Below are positions 12,041 through 25,951 of a DNA stretch of 64,000 bases, piece after piece (position 1 is the first letter of the stretch; each line of letters starts with the position of its first letter). Below the pieces are notes generated by a model. It saw nothing but the letters and a program-made list of their open reading frames with translations, did not search any database and was not told the DNA's origin. This DNA is from Symsagittifera roscoffensis (Eukaryota; Xenacoelomorpha; Acoela; Convolutidae), in the NCBI RefSeq assembly GCF_963678635.1, contig NC_087065.1:62274754-62338753 (forward strand), read 5' to 3'. A program made the translations under genes and the position numbers.

Positions 12041-15000
12041 TCTCAATGTTTTTTGTCCGAAAGACGCTGGAGTTAAGAGATTCAGAACGCTAAAGCATCC
12101 AAACTGAGATGAGTTTTTTAATACTCATGAAGACCTAAAAATTATAATTTTGCGTGCCTAAACTGTTTTAAACTACAATATTTCTTGTCTATCAAAGCGA
12201 ATTTGAGTCTGTTTCACACAATTAAAGTTCACCATCTGATCATCTTTCGTTGTATGTGTTCAAAAAAATCACAGCGTTTAACGAAAACAAGACCTATTTA
12301 CTAGAAATTGCACGAAACAATTTTAGATGATAAAAAGCGTCTTATACAAAAAACTTCCATCTTTTTGTTCAATAATTTTTTTGCTGCTCACCAGGATTTA
12401 GTTTTTAATTATCGAGATCTGCTAAAAAACTTTCAAAACAAAAGAAACGAAAAAAGAATTTCATTAAATTTCCATGTTAAAGCATCGCGAAAAACTGTTG
12501 CGCAATTCAGTTAGCTCATACATTTCCACTGCTGTCAAAACTAAAAAATATCAATTTCTTCTAGCAAATTTGCATGAGTTAGAAAAGATTAGTAGATATT
12601 TCTTTTAAAAAAACAAAGAAAACGAATCCGTACAATTTTGAACGAGTTCCAAAGTTTTGAATCAAAAGACTTAAAATTTTTTTTTTAATTTCTAAATTTA
12701 TGGAAAAAATTACGGTAGACGTTATCCTTTTAACAACAAAATTTGAACTCCTTTTTGAATTCAAGAGCTTTTGCATTGCCTTTTATCAAACCAAACAGTT
12801 TCTGTTTCGAATGGCAAAATTAATTTTTTTGTTGAAAAAAAAGAGGGAGAAAAATAACCAGCAGCCCTTTACCGAGCTGGAAAAGTTAGATGAGATTAAA
12901 AAATGAACATAAATGTGCTCTGGGACCAGAAGAACCCACGTCTGGCTTATACAGGAAACTCTATGATGAACACATTAGTATAGGAGCAAAAGTTATACTT
13001 TTTACACTTTCACTTGCCTTTTTCTTTCTAGTTTTTACCTCGCAAAAACAAAATTGTTGCTAAAAACAAAAAAGGCAAATATAATGCAAGACGTTAGACC
13101 CGTAAGTCTTCTGAACAGTGATACTAATTTTTTCCCATGTGTTATGCGAAAAATTGAAAACAATTTTTGAAATATTATCAAGGACACCAATATATTTATA
13201 AAGACCAGATGCATACAGATGCTTTCATCATTTTTTCCAACTACAAACATTTTGTGGAAGCTCTTGAAAATTGTATATTTTACAAATATTAAAACAAAAC
13301 GTTTTAATCGATGAATTTCATTTTATGCATTTGATGCTGGTCCAAAGCTGTTTTGTTTTGAATTCATTCAACCATTCTAAACTTAACGTGACGCTGTGTA
13401 TTAATAAAAAATTTATAGATTTAAACATATATTTGAAGTCATTGATTTTTAGTAGGTCTTTTCGGCAACCTTTTATTTGCTTGTGAGGCACAGTTTAGAT
13501 TATTTATAAAATCAAAGTAGCGAGCAATCTGGTCTAAAAAAAAGGAGTAGCGTGCAAATTAAAACACCAGATGCATAGAAGTTTGCAGAATTCTAAGAAT
13601 CATTTACCCTGAAACAATACACAACAAGAAAAAATGGGTAGTAAAATTTGAGTTTTAATTTTTTTTGGAGAGAGTCGACAGATTGCTTTTCCTAAAAATC
13701 ATGATGGTTTAAATCTAAATTTTTATCGCATCTTTTCTTTTTTTTTCAAATAGTCGCTTCTCCAGAAAACAACCCAAAATAATGAACCTTTCGTTGAGCT
13801 TCATTCGCTGTAGTAAAAAACGTGGGCAATTTATAGTTCACGCCCTAGTTTTTTATAAACTTGAAACTTGACTTTCTTTTTGGTTTTGATCAAAATGAAA
13901 GCAGGGTGGGAAGACTACTATTTATAGCAAACCAGCTAACTACAGATAAGTTTAATTTGAAAAAGATGGAATTTGAATAGATATCTCTTAAGCTAACTGT
14001 TTATTTACACGCCAAAATGTATGAACTCAAAACATAGCTTATAAAAAAAAGTGTTGAAATGAGCATTCACCGGTAATTCGCAAGCTTGGAAAGATATTTT
14101 GAGCTCATTGATGAAGTATAAACTGGTTTCAATAATTTTCTTTAGCTTTTTTCTAAGCGAGATGACTTAATTTAAGTGAAACCGAGCTAAAAATTTATGA
14201 AAAAAAAACAAAGAAGCAAATGTATGAAACAGATTTGGTTTTTGCTGTTTGCTTTATGACAAAGAAAAATGTGTTTACAATTTTTAACCCTTATTGAAAC
14301 AAAAACGTTATTGTTTGCTTACATTTCTATTTAGATTCTAAAATTTTCAACACTTGGGTCAAACAATGATAATTACATTGACATTCGAAGCCTTAAAAAA
14401 TTAAAAGATAAAGCAAAAATTCAATGCTTAGTCAAATCTAAGGCAAAAAACGCAGCTACAAGTTATTGTGTCAAAAAAAGTGAAATATATAGCCTGTCAA
14501 AGTTTTCTATCAAACCAAATATATCAGGTTGTATAATTGAATGCATTTGAACGAAAACAATACAAGGAAGTTGTTTCTTAAGCACATGGAAAAAACCCTC
14601 TTTTCTCATGCAAACATTTGCATGCAAAAGCACCCGCAGTGTTAGTTTATGTCCTTGCCAATTTTTTGGTTGCGAGAGATATAAATGAGGTTGCGCGAGA
14701 TATAAATGTGGCGTTAAAAAGTCTTAATTCATGCCAGCTATCTTGCAATTGTCCATTTTAGTTTTAAGATAGCAAACGAAACTGAAATTTGAAAAAGTGA
14801 CGTGTCACAGAGTTTTAATTGGCGTTATGGTTTGAGGAACACAGGGTACATTATGAAACCTTCAATGTGATGGATTTTCACTGGAACTGATATTTAGTTT
14901 GCTCAGGTTGGTCAATTATTCAGGCAAGCCATGATTTGCAAACTAACTTAGAAAAATTTGATTGTGCTGCTAGATTAGGTTGTGGCATGCTAGATTTGGT

Positions 15001-15150
15001 AGCCAGTAGTACCAATGAGGATCTGGTCTTTTTGAATCAATCAAAAAGAAAAAAATTGTTTTTCAAAACTGATTTTGATGGACAGGACAACGTTGAATTC
15101 ATGTATAAGTCTGCAGAGATACTGGTGCCATTGAAAAGTTTTTTGATTGT
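12040..15150. repeat. Foldback repeat, spacer S3
   Basis: Direct copy of S1 with small indels (for example, one instead of two 147-bp units at about 13825). No protein domain is visible. Confidence 0.8.
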
Positions 15151-17320
15151 GTTTCTGTTGTTTTCATCAGATGAGAGCCTTACAATCTCCTGTCGAAAAC
15201 GTTTTGGTTTCACTACGTTGCATTTTGAGACTCAGAGACAATTTTTTTAAAATTAACATATAGTTTTTCAGAATCAAACAAGTATTGACAAAATTGTGGT
15301 CTGCTGAAGTGAAACTAACTAATCGAGATGCAAGTTTAGAGGATACAAGTTTGTTACTTGTACCAAGACTAGCTGACAAAAAAATCATTAGTCCAATGAC
15401 ATTGTTTGCAGCCACGAAAAAAATCTAACAGAATATCAAGTTTTTGGATTAAATTACAGTTTAAGCTATAGATAGTTGGAATTTTTGCTTGTTGAAGCAT
15501 GAAAATTGTAATTTTTGCCCGGAAGTACATAGTACATGCAGGCGGAGAACAAAGCTAGGTTTAAAACGACTGGCTAGCATCTAAACACAGCTTCACATGC
15601 TTTTAACCGTCTCTAGCAAAACCTGTTCAATTAACATTGGGTTGTCAAAAACGTTTCTATTCAATGCTATTGGCCAAACCGCGCGAATAAATTTAGTTTT
15701 AAGCAAAAATAGTGAGCTCATGGCTGGTTTGAGGATCCCCAGACTAGTAGGTGACTCTTAAATTCAGGGCTACTGCATAATTATCATATTACTATTGTTT
15801 TTGTTCAGTAGATAAAAATCATCATATCCATCGGCGATGGATTAACCCTTTCCCTCAGCTCTTAGTTTCTCATATTCTGAAAAATGAGTTGAATGTTAAT
15901 TAAATGCAACTCTGGTCATACCAGGAAGCCAGAAGCTGTAAAAATTGAGTTCTCATTCCCTTACCGAGACCCTTCAGGATTCTTGAATCCTGTCAAAGAG
16001 CGGTCTTGTCGCGGTCTGGGAAGGGTAGCAAAATCATCCCAGTACCCCTCCGAATCCTCGAGAATGGCTCCGAAACGATTGCAGCAGCACAATTGTCACA
16101 GCTCGGAATGCTCCTCCGTAAATGCCTTCAACTTCGATTTTGTCGCTCCCTTTAATTTCCTGTCCGTCTTGTTTGCTCTAGCGAAACTCGTTGTTCTGAT
16201 TTTTGCGGTTTCAGTGTTGGCAAAAATTAAAATTGTTATGCACTATCTCCCCAATATCCATCCGAATCCTCGAGAACTGCTCCAAAACTATTGCAGCAGC
16301 ACTATTGGGAGTGCTCTTCCGTAAATGCCTTCAACTACGATTCTGTCGTTCGCTATATTTTCCTGTCCGTCTTGTTTGCTCTAGCGAAACTCGTTGTTTT
16401 GATTTTCGCGGTTTTAGTGTTCGCGAAACTTAAAACTGTTTTGTGTCATGCACGCCCAAACCGAAGTTTTAAAAGTTGTTTCGTCACTTCAATTTGACCT
16501 CTCCCAATTCGCCAATTTTCTCATTAAACTGTTCCAGATAAAAAATCGTTTTTTTCTGACATGCATTTCAGGTCATTCTGGTCGAATGTCACAACTAAAA
16601 CTAGTCCCTTCCTGTAAAGTTGAGCTTTTTTCGTAATGGAAGATAATTCTGTAGGATTCCCCAAACCAAATGCTTTTAGTGAGAAAAAAGTATTTTCAAA
16701 GTTTTTCATATAATTGAATCAGTGGGGTCAACTTACTAAAATTCTCTGTTCCTCAGTTTGAATTGTTTCTTTTTTTTCTTCAGGGAAAAAATCGAGAATG
16801 AACGCGGAAGTTTTATTCTAGTTTTTTTTGAAGAGTACAGTTGTCGGTCTTTTTCAAACAAAATACAGTGTAAGCTATAGATAATTGAAGTTTTGGTTTA
16901 ATTTTGGAAAGTTGGTATAATCATGGAAGTCCACGACCCTATTGCAGTTTATCCATGTCTGTACATCGGACATACTCTGAGCCAGGATTCTGAAATTGTT
17001 GAGATGTTTCGGAAGCTTTTCTAAGGTCAAACAAACTTTAGGTTCCATAGTTTGCTTCATAGTGACCGTGGGAGCAACATCGACTTTTTTGTCAGAAACA
17101 ATCGCGTCACACCGCGGAAGATTCTCATTGTTACTATATACTGATATCAGAGTTTGTGTTTCCCCAGCATCTGTTTCTATAGTGTCGCTGAGTTGATATG
17201 ATCAATCTGTGGAGGGAGGGGACTGAATATCTTCATTGAACAATCATCATAAGAAGTTCAATCGCGTTGCATTTTGTTGGTTTTGTCTTTCATTGAATCA
17301 TCTACAAACAATTGTAATCA
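15150..17320. repeat. Foldback repeat, reverse arm R3
   Basis: Reverse complement of the forward arm, with 15160-15250 matching 2250-2340. From 15893 it parallels 6176 onwards in R1. It ends at a junction identical to the one at about 10337. Confidence 0.85.
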
Positions 17321-18950
17321 TCTACAAAAAAAGTCGATGTTGCTCCCACGGTGACTTTGATGCAAACCATGGAACCTAAAGTTTGTTTGGCCTCAGAAAA
17401 GCTTCCGAAACATCTCAACAATTGGAGAATCCTGGCTCAGAGTAAGTCCGATGTACAGACAAGGATAAACTGCAATCGGGTCGTAGACTTCCATGATTAT
17501 ACCAACTTTCCAAAATTTACCCAAAAATTTAAGTAAAAAATTCAGACATCTGTACTCTTCAAAAAAAAGTAGAATGAAACTCTCGCATTCAACCTCGATT
17601 TTTTCTCTGAAAAAAAAGAGAAAAATTCAAACTGAGGAACAGTGAATTTTATTAAATTGACCCTACTTCTTAAACAATACAAAAAATTTTGAAAATAGTT
17701 TTCTTTTTTCCCTAAAAGCTTTTGGTTTGGGGAATCCTACAGTATTATTTTCCATTCCAAAAAAAGCTCAACTTTACAGGAAGGGACTAATTTTAATTGT
17801 GACATTCGACCAGATTGACCTGAAATTCTTGTCAGAAAAAAAAACGAATTTTTATCTGGAGCAGTTTAATGAAAAAATTGGCGAGTTAGGAGAAGTCAAT
17901 TTGGAGTGACAAAACTGTTTTCAAAATTTGGATTTGTGCGTGCATGACACGTAACAGATTTAATTTTTGCGAACATTGAAACCGCGATCATCAGAACAAA
18001 GAGTTTCGCTAGAACAAACAATAAGGATAGGAAATTAAAGCGAACGACAGAATCGTAGTTGAAGGCCTTTACGGAAGAGCATTCCGAGTTGTGACGATTG
18101 TGCTGCTGCAATCGTTTCGGAGCAATTCTCGAGGATTCGGAGGGGTATTGGGAAGATTTTGCTACCCTTCCCAGACCGCGACAAGACCGCTCTTTGACCG
18201 GATTCAAGAATCCTGATGGGTCTCAGGAAGAGAATGAGAACTCAATTCGTACAACTTTTAGCTTCCTGGTATGTCCTGAGTTGCATTTAATTAAAATTCA
18301 ATTCTTTTTCCAGAATATGAGAAGCTAGGAATTGAAAGAAAGGGTTGATTCATCGCTGATGAATATGATGAGTTTTATCTACTGAACAAAAACAATAGTA
18401 ATATGATAATTAAGTAGTAGCCCTGAAGTTAAGTGACCTGCTAGTCTGGGGATACCCAAACCCAGCCATGAGCTCACCATTTTTGCTTAAAATGAATGAA
18501 TTTCCGCGGTTTGGCCGATAGCATAAAATAGAAACGTTTTTGTCAACTTCAATGTTAATTGAACTGGCTTAGGTAGAGACGGTTAAAAGCATGTGAAGCT
18601 GTGTTTAGGCAATAGCCAGTCGTTTCAGAACCTAGCTTTGTTCTCAACCGGTATATACGTCCGGGCGACAATTACAATTCTCATGCTTCAACAAGCAAAA
18701 GTTTCAACTATCTATAGCTTAAACTGTAATTTAATCCAAAAACTTGATATTCTGTTAGATTTGTTGTGGCTGCAAACAATTTCAGTGGACTAATGATTGT
18801 TTGGTAGGCTAGTCTTAGTACAAGTAACAAACTTAATTATTCTAAAGTTGCATCTCAATTAGTTAGGTTCACTTTAAGAGACCACAAATTTGTTAATACT
18901 TGTTTGAATCTGAAAAACTATATGGTAATTTCAAAACAAATGGCTCTGAG
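17321..18950. repeat. Foldback repeat, forward arm F4
   Basis: Direct copy of F3 (offset about 6985) starting at the same point in the arm. There is no recognised gene. Confidence 0.85.
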
Positions 18951-20964
18951 TCTCAAAATTCAATGTAGTGAAACCTCAACGTTTTCGACTGGCGATTGTA
19001 AGGCTCTCATATGATGAAAACAACATCTCTACGTTTTTTTGTCCGAAAGACGCTGGAGTTAAGAGATTCAGAAAGCTAAAGCATCCAAATTGAGATGAGT
19101 TTTTTTTAATACTCATTAAGACTTAAAAACTATAATTTTGCGTGCCTAAACTGTTTTAAACTACAATATTTCTTGTCTATCAAAGCGAATTTGAGTCTGT
19201 TTCACACAATTAAAATTCACCATCTGATCATCTTTCGTTGTATGTGTTCAAAAAAATCACAGCGTTTAACGAAAACAAGACCTATTTACTAGAAATTGAA
19301 CGAAACAATTTTAGATGATAAAAAGCGTCTTATACAAAAAACTTCCATCTTTTTTGTTCAATAATTTTTTTGCTGCTCACCAGGATTTAGTTTTTAATTA
19401 TCGAGATCTGCTAAAAAAACATTCAAAACAAAAGAAAAGAAAAACGAATTTCAGTAAATTTCCATGTTGAAGCATCGCGAAAAACTGTTGCGCAATTCAG
19501 TTAGTTCATACATTTCCACCGCTGTCAAAACTAAAAAATATCAATTGTTTTAAGCAAATTTGCATGAATTAGAAAAAATTAGTAGATATTTCTTTTAAAA
19601 AAACAAAGAAAACGAATCCGTACAGTTTTGAACGAGTTCCAAAGGTTTTTGAATAAAAAAAATTGCTAAAATAATGAAAAAAAAAATAAGGTAGATGTTA
19701 TCCTTTTTACAACAAATTTGAACTCTTTTTCGAATTCAAGAGCTTTTGCCTTGCTTTTTATTAAACCAAACAGTTTTTGTTTCGAATGGCAAAATTATTT
19801 TTTTGTTGAAAAAAAGAGGGAGAAAAATGACCAGCAGCCCTTTACCGAGCTGGAAAAGTTAGATGAGATTAAATAATGAACATAAATGTGCTCTGGGACC
19901 AGAAGAACTCACGTCCGCCTTATACCGGAAACTCTATGATAAACATATTAGTATAGGAGCAAAAGTTATACATTTTACCCTTTCACTTGCTTTTTTCTTT
20001 CTAGTTTTTACCTCGCAAAAATAAAACTGTTGCTAAAAACAAAAAAGGCAATTATAATGCAAGATGTTAGACCCGTAAGTCTTCTGTACATTGATACTAA
20101 TTTTTTTCCAAGTGTTTTGCGAAAAATTGAAAACAATTTTTGAAATAATATCAAGGACACCAATATATTTATAAAGACCAGATGCATACAGATACATTCA
20201 TCAACTTTTCCAACTACGAACATTTCGTGGAAGCTCTTGATAATTGTAGCCGCTTTTTCAAATAGCCGCTTCTCCAGAAAATAGGACAAAGTAATGAATT
20301 TTTTGCTGAGCTTCATTCAAAAGTAAATTTGTACCCTGCTGACATTAAATACCTCATAAACATTGAAAGTTTGGAAAAAATTTTATGCTTCATGCAAAAC
20401 TACTGCAAGTAAATGCAGCTACAAATTTTTGCGTCAAAAAAGAAACTCTTTCTTCATGTGTAGATCTATTGCTATTCAAGAGTACTGATCAAACCAAAAT
20501 CTTTAATATATTTTCTGCTTTTCATCTAAAAGACAACTTAATAAATTTGATAACGGAGCCAGTAAAATTTGGAAAAATTTTTATTTTGTAAGCAGTTTTT
20601 GGGGTGCAAAATGTTTAACTCTCTCAGTTTATAGTCTACACAATTTTTGTTATGTCGCGCGACAATTAGTATAGACATAATTTTTGCTGATTCATGCTAG
20701 GAACTTGTAAGAAATCTATTGAAGAATCAAAAGAGTAACAAAAATGATGTTCGAAAGGAATTTGATGTTATATCACAGCATTTGTAACGGCGATATTGGT
20801 TTTTAAAGAATACAAAAGAATTAATAAATTTTAAGATGATGGATTTTCTTTGCACAGATTGTTAGATTTCAACAGACCGATTCATCATTCAATTTCAATA
20901 TTCCCCTCGATTTTCAAGCTTTGTAAAAAAATGATTTCATTGCTAATTTGAATTGCGAGGAAAC
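18950..20964. repeat. Foldback repeat, diverged spacer S4
   Basis: Continues collinearly with the spacer. There is a deletion near 20250, where sequence like 3550 jumps to sequence like 4047. The last part (20330-20960) is a more diverged copy of about 4860-5350. Confidence 0.7.
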
Positions 20965-21580
20965 TTATTTGGTAGCAGAAAATTTTTAAACAGAAAATTA
21001 AACCTGGTGCAAACGAAGTCATATCATGAACTATAAGTTATTCTTTCTTGATTTATGTCAGCGTTTTAATCATTTTCATTTTCCGGTTGAAAAAAAAACA
21101 ACTGAGAAGATATTTGAGTGTTTGATATTTTCCTTGAATTAATTTCTTAAAACGGATTCCATAACTTCATAAGCATATTTTGAATTTAAACTTTATATCA
21201 AAGACTACATATGTTGATTATAGCACTTTTCGCTATCGAGGAATTGAGTGAATAGCCGGCCTGGTTAGAGTGGAAAGAAATAAAAAGAAACAGGAAGAAT
21301 GGGAAGTTTCTCGGCTCTCTCTTAGAATTATTTTCGTTATATGCAATTCAAATAAATGGCAAGATTGTCCCGAATTCACCGTGCTGACGGAAGTCAAAGG
21401 CCTTCATGTTTTTTTTCATCAAAAACAGCGGCGAGTCTTTTGGGTACTTCTATGATAGACTGGTTGCCACAAGAAACCAAATGTCGTACAGTAAAATTGC
21501 CAAGAGCTCGCTAAATACTAGTTTTTAGGAAGGTGCTTCTTCATGAACATGCCCTGGTGTATTTTCAAACAAATTTTATG
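20965..21580. repeat. Captured ENDOV 5' flank, exon 1 and start of intron 1
   Basis: Homologous to about 29040-29640: the 5' flank (CGGATTCCATAACTTCATAA is shared), the degenerate exon 1, and the first part of intron 1 (TCTATGATAGAC and CTTCTTCATGAACATGCCC are shared). It is embedded between spacer sequence and reverse arm R4. Confidence 0.8.
21252..21431 (+). pseudogene. Dead copy of ENDOV exon 1 (copy 1)
   Basis: Aligns without gaps to ENDOV exon 1 through codon 52 (KKQEEWEVSRLSLRI is retained). The start codon is ATA (21252-21254). The catalytic Asp52 codon is CAT, His (21405-21407). The donor AAT|GTGCGT has changed to GGCGAGT, so it has no GT. Homology extends into the ENDOV 5' flank and into intron 1 (about 20965-21560). 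No copy of exons 2 or 3 is nearby. Confidence 0.85.
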
Positions 21581-21589
21581 CCTTTCTTT

Positions 21590-24200
21590 TGCCCGTCTTC
21601 CGTGAAAAATTCTGTTCAGCTACTAAAAACGGAAAGATTAAAAAAATCAGTATACTTTCGTACTCTTTTCATGAAATGAGGCAATTTTTTTTTATTCAAA
21701 ATTTTTGGAAATCCTTGAAAACTGTTTTGATTTGTTTTTTAAAGGAAATAACTACTACTCTTTTCAATTTTCTGCCAATTTGCTAACACAAATAAATATT
21801 TTTCATTTTTGACAGCGCTGCAAATGCATCAACTAATTGAATTGCGCAACAGTTTATCGTGATGCTTCAACATCAAAAATTCATGAATTTATTTTTTTCT
21901 TCTTTTGTTTCGAGTGTTTTTCAGCGGATCTCGATAAATAAAAATTAAATCCTTGTGAACAGCACAAAAATAATCGAAGAGAAAAATCACCTTTTTTTTT
22001 AATGAGACGCTTTTAATCATCTAAAATTGTTTCGTTCGATTTCTTGTAATTAGGTCTTGTTTCCGTTAAATGCTGTGGTTTTTGAAAACATGCAACAAAA
22101 GATGATCGGTTGACGAATTTTACTTGTATAAAATAGACTCAAAATTGCTCTGAAAATTCGAAATAAAACAGTCTAGACAATCTCCAGTCAAAAAACTTTG
22201 GGTTCACTACGTGAAATTTGAGAATCAGATCAAATTTTTAAAAAATTAGTATATAGTGTTTCAGATTAAAATATTTACTGACAAATGTGTAGTCTGTTGA
22301 AGTTATTCTAACTAAATGAGATGCAAGTTTAGAAGATACAAGTTTGCTAATTGTACTAAGACTAGCTAACCAAACAATCATTAGTCCACTGACATTGTTT
22401 GAAGCAGCAAAAAACTTTTAAAAAACATCAAGTTTTTCAAACAAAATACAGTGTAAGTTATAGATAGTTGAAACTTTGGTTTAATTTTGGAAAGTTGGTA
22501 TAATCATGGAAGTCCACGACCCTATTGCAGTTTATCCATGTCTGTACATCGGACATACTCTGAGCCAGGATTCTGAAATTGTTGAGATGTTTCGGAAGCT
22601 TTTCTAAGGCCAAACAAACTTTAGGTTCCATAGTTTGCTTCAAAGTGACCGTGGGAGCAACATCGACTTTTTTGTCAGAAACAATCGCGTCACACCTCGG
22701 AAGATTCTCATTGTTACTATTTACTGATATCAGAGTTTGTGTTTCCCCAGCATCTGTTTCCTTAATGTCGCTAAGTTGATATGATTGATCTGTGGAGCGA
22801 GAAGGGCAGAATATCTTCTTCGAAATTGAAAGAAGTTTAATCGAGTTGCATAATGTTGGGTTTGTTTTTTATTGAATCATCCACGAACCATTGTGAGAAC
22901 TTTGAATTTGGAGTTTCTAAGTCTTTTTAAAGAAGCACCAATCCACTTGATAACCTTCGTCTTATTTGCCATGTTATTTTACCATTTGAACACTCATGTT
23001 CTGAGAGAACAGAAACTGATTTTCCACACCCTCCAACATTTTGTAGGATACCGTTCACAAATTTTATGACAGTCTCCTAAAACATTTGCCTGATTTTCAT
23101 TTTGGATAGTCACTTCCAGTACAACTCGCCCCGTGAAAACATTTTCACCAGAATGATTGATAATGCAGCTTTCTCGTTATATTATTGTGCTTTGATTAGC
23201 TCAATTTGGTAGCTGGAAAACTTTCACTGCGTCTAGGTCATTAAAAACAAATGGCAGATTTTTGATTTCGATCCTGATGGACAGTTTCTGGTAAACGTTA
23301 TTAGGTTTTTGTCATTGGGATCCAATTGGGAAAATAGTTTTGCCCATTTTTAGCAGTTCATGACTCTTTATGCTTGAGATAAACTGTTTTGACTCCTTGG
23401 TATCGAAGTCAAAGCTCTAAGTTTTTTTTGCTTGAAAATGTTTTGGAAATCGATTTTTCCAATCATTGTAATTGGAAATTGCGTGAGTACTTCAAATGGG
23501 AATTATCTCATTTCCAATATAATACTAGTAGACAAATCGTTTTGAATAAGGGAATTAGTTCAATTAACTGGATTTCCTCAACTTCCTCTCTTTGTGACAG
23601 ATGGCCCATCAGTGCTGATTTGCAATCGTTTTTTGGTTACCTTCAGGATTTGTGTCAACAAGAACTTTACGTTCTGTTGGGTTTTGTGATTCTCGAAACA
23701 GTTCATCTGACATTGTTTTCTTTAAAGGCACTGCGTCTGATTGTTAAGCTTGATTTTTTTTTCTTCAATTTTACGTCCGTTGAATATCGCGTTGTTCTTA
23801 TGTGGTTTTACAGTTGTAGTTTGTCTTTTTGAATTTTGTTTTATTTCATTTTCGTCGAAAGTCAAACGGGAACTAATATGATGGAGTGGTCCTTTGAAAA
23901 CAACCAAGTTCTTTGAGAATGAGACACCTAGAGCTCTCAAATCCTTGAATAATTATAAGTTTGCAATCAGAAAAATGTTGCGGTCTATTTTCAAACAAAA
24001 ATCGTTTTTCGTTTTTCTATAGAATCTCTTCCTCGCACATCTAAGGCGAAAAAATCATGAAAAGGCACCAAAATTGAGTTTCAATAAGTTAACCTAATGA
24101 TTGTTGTTGAATCGTAAATAAGTTAATGAGAGCATATTTCTGGGTATAAACGATATAGTCACTTTTTAATCTGAAAAGTTACTGACTCAACATACTTCGC
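21590..24200. repeat. Foldback repeat, reverse arm R4 with 0.78-kb insert
   Basis: Reverse complement of about 2970 back to 30 of F1 and its adjoining spacer. At 23384-24162 about 780 bp is present that is absent from the other arms; homology resumes at TTTTTAATCTGAA. The insert holds a 147-codon open frame (23389-23832) that I do not recognise. Confidence 0.75.
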
Positions 24201-24580
24201 TAGTTTTTTGAAATTAAAATTTAGACACAATTTGGATTTCATATTTTTTACTTGCGAAATTAATGCAAAACCTGTCTATCGTAGTTGCTTTTTCGGTGGA
24301 CCATGCAGTCATTTTAGCAACATTAAACGGCAGAAGTCATTTTTTCGGCCGGTTTTTTGCGAGCTTGGTTAAGAAACACTTTCTTCATTATTAGTTTTCG
24401 ATTGCGCCCAGTTTTCAAAAAGAAAAGCATTAAATTTTTTAAACAGGAAATTTAACCAGGTGAAAACGAAGTCACATCGTAAACTACAAGTTATTCTTTC
24501 TTTTATCTAATTCAGTGTTTTAAATTATTTTCTTTTTCCTGTCGAATGACTTAACTTAGAAGAGAGTTGAGTGTTTGTTG
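24200..24580. repeat. Arm outer end resembling the ENDOV 5' flank
   Basis: Matches 28710-29180, just upstream of ENDOV, including GCGAGCTTG and GGTGAAAACGAAGTCACATCG. It ends at about 24580, where the tandem copy of the 20027 sequence begins. Confidence 0.75.
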
Positions 24581-25771
24581 CTAAACTGTTGCTAAAAACA
24601 AAAAAGGCAATTATAATGCAAGATGTTAGACCCGTAAGTCTTCTGAACAGTGATACTAATTTTTTTCCATGTATTTTGCGAAAAATTGAAAACAATTTTT
24701 GAAATTTTATCAAGGACACCAATATATTTATAAAGACCAGATGCATACAGATGCATTCATCAACTTTTCCAACTACGAACATTTCGTGGAAGCTCTTGAT
24801 AATTGTAGCCGCTTTTTCAAATAGCCGCTTCTCCAGAAAATAAGCCAAAGTAATGAATTTTTTGCTGAGCTTCATTCAAAAGTAAATTTGTACCCTGCTG
24901 ACATTAAATACCTCATAAACATTGAACGTTTGGAAAAAATTTTATGCTTCATGCAAAACTACTGCAAGTAAATGCAGCTACAAATTTTTGCGTCAAAAAA
25001 GAAACTCTTTCTTCATATGTAGATCTATTGCTATTCAAGAGTACTGATCAAACCAAAATCTTTAATATTATGTTTTCTGCTTTTCATCTAAAAGACAACT
25101 TAATAAATTTGATAACGGAGCCAGTAAAATTTGGAAAAAATTTTATTTTGTAAGCAGTTTTTGGGGTGCAAAATGTTTAACTCTCTCAGTTTATAGTCTA
25201 CACAGTTTTTGTTATGTCGCGCGACATTTAGTATAGACATAATTTTTGCTGATTCATGCTAGGAACTTGTAAGAAATCTATTGAAGAATCAAAAGAGTAA
25301 CAAATATGATGTTCGAAAGGAATTTGATGTTATAACACAGCATTTGTAACGGCGATATTGGTTTTTAAAGAATACAAAAGAAACTAATGAATTCCCCACT
25401 TCATCATTCAATTTCAATATTCCCCTCGATTTTCAAGCTTTGTAAAAAAAATGATTTCATTGCTAATTTGAATTGCGAGGAAACTTATTTGGTAGCAGAA
25501 AATTTTTAAACAGAAAATTAAACCTGGTGCAAACGAAGTCATATCATGAACTATAAGTTATTCTTTCTTGATTTATGTCAGCGTTTTAATCATTTTCATT
25601 TTCCGGTTGAAAAAAAAACAACTGAGAAGAGATTTGAGTGTTTGATATTTTCCTTGAATTAATTTCTTAAAACGGATTCCATAACTTCATAAGCATATAT
25701 TGAATTTAAACTTTATATCAAAGACTACATATGTTGATTATAGCACTTTTCGCTATCGAGGAATTGAGTGA

Positions 25772-25951
25772 ATAGCCGGCCTGGTTAGAGTGGAAAGAAA
25801 TAAAAAGAAACAGGAAGAATGGGAAGTTTCTCGGCTCTCTCTTAGAATTATTCTCGTTATATGCAATTCAAATAAATGGCAAGATTGTCCCGAATTCACC
25901 GTGCTGACGGAAGTCGAAGGCCTTCATGTTTTTTTTTCATCAAAAACAGCG
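25772..25951 (+). pseudogene. Dead copy of ENDOV exon 1 (copy 2)
   Basis: Has the same three lesions as the copy at 21252 (ATA start, D52 to His at 25925-25927, lost donor), plus one extra T in the following T run that shifts the frame. The shared lesions show it arose by tandem duplication of the already dead copy. Homologous flanks run about 25480-26090. Confidence 0.85.

Noticed and set aside
21270-21455. Second working ENDOV gene
   Set aside because: Start codon, catalytic Asp52 and splice donor are lost, and exons 2 and 3 are absent nearby.
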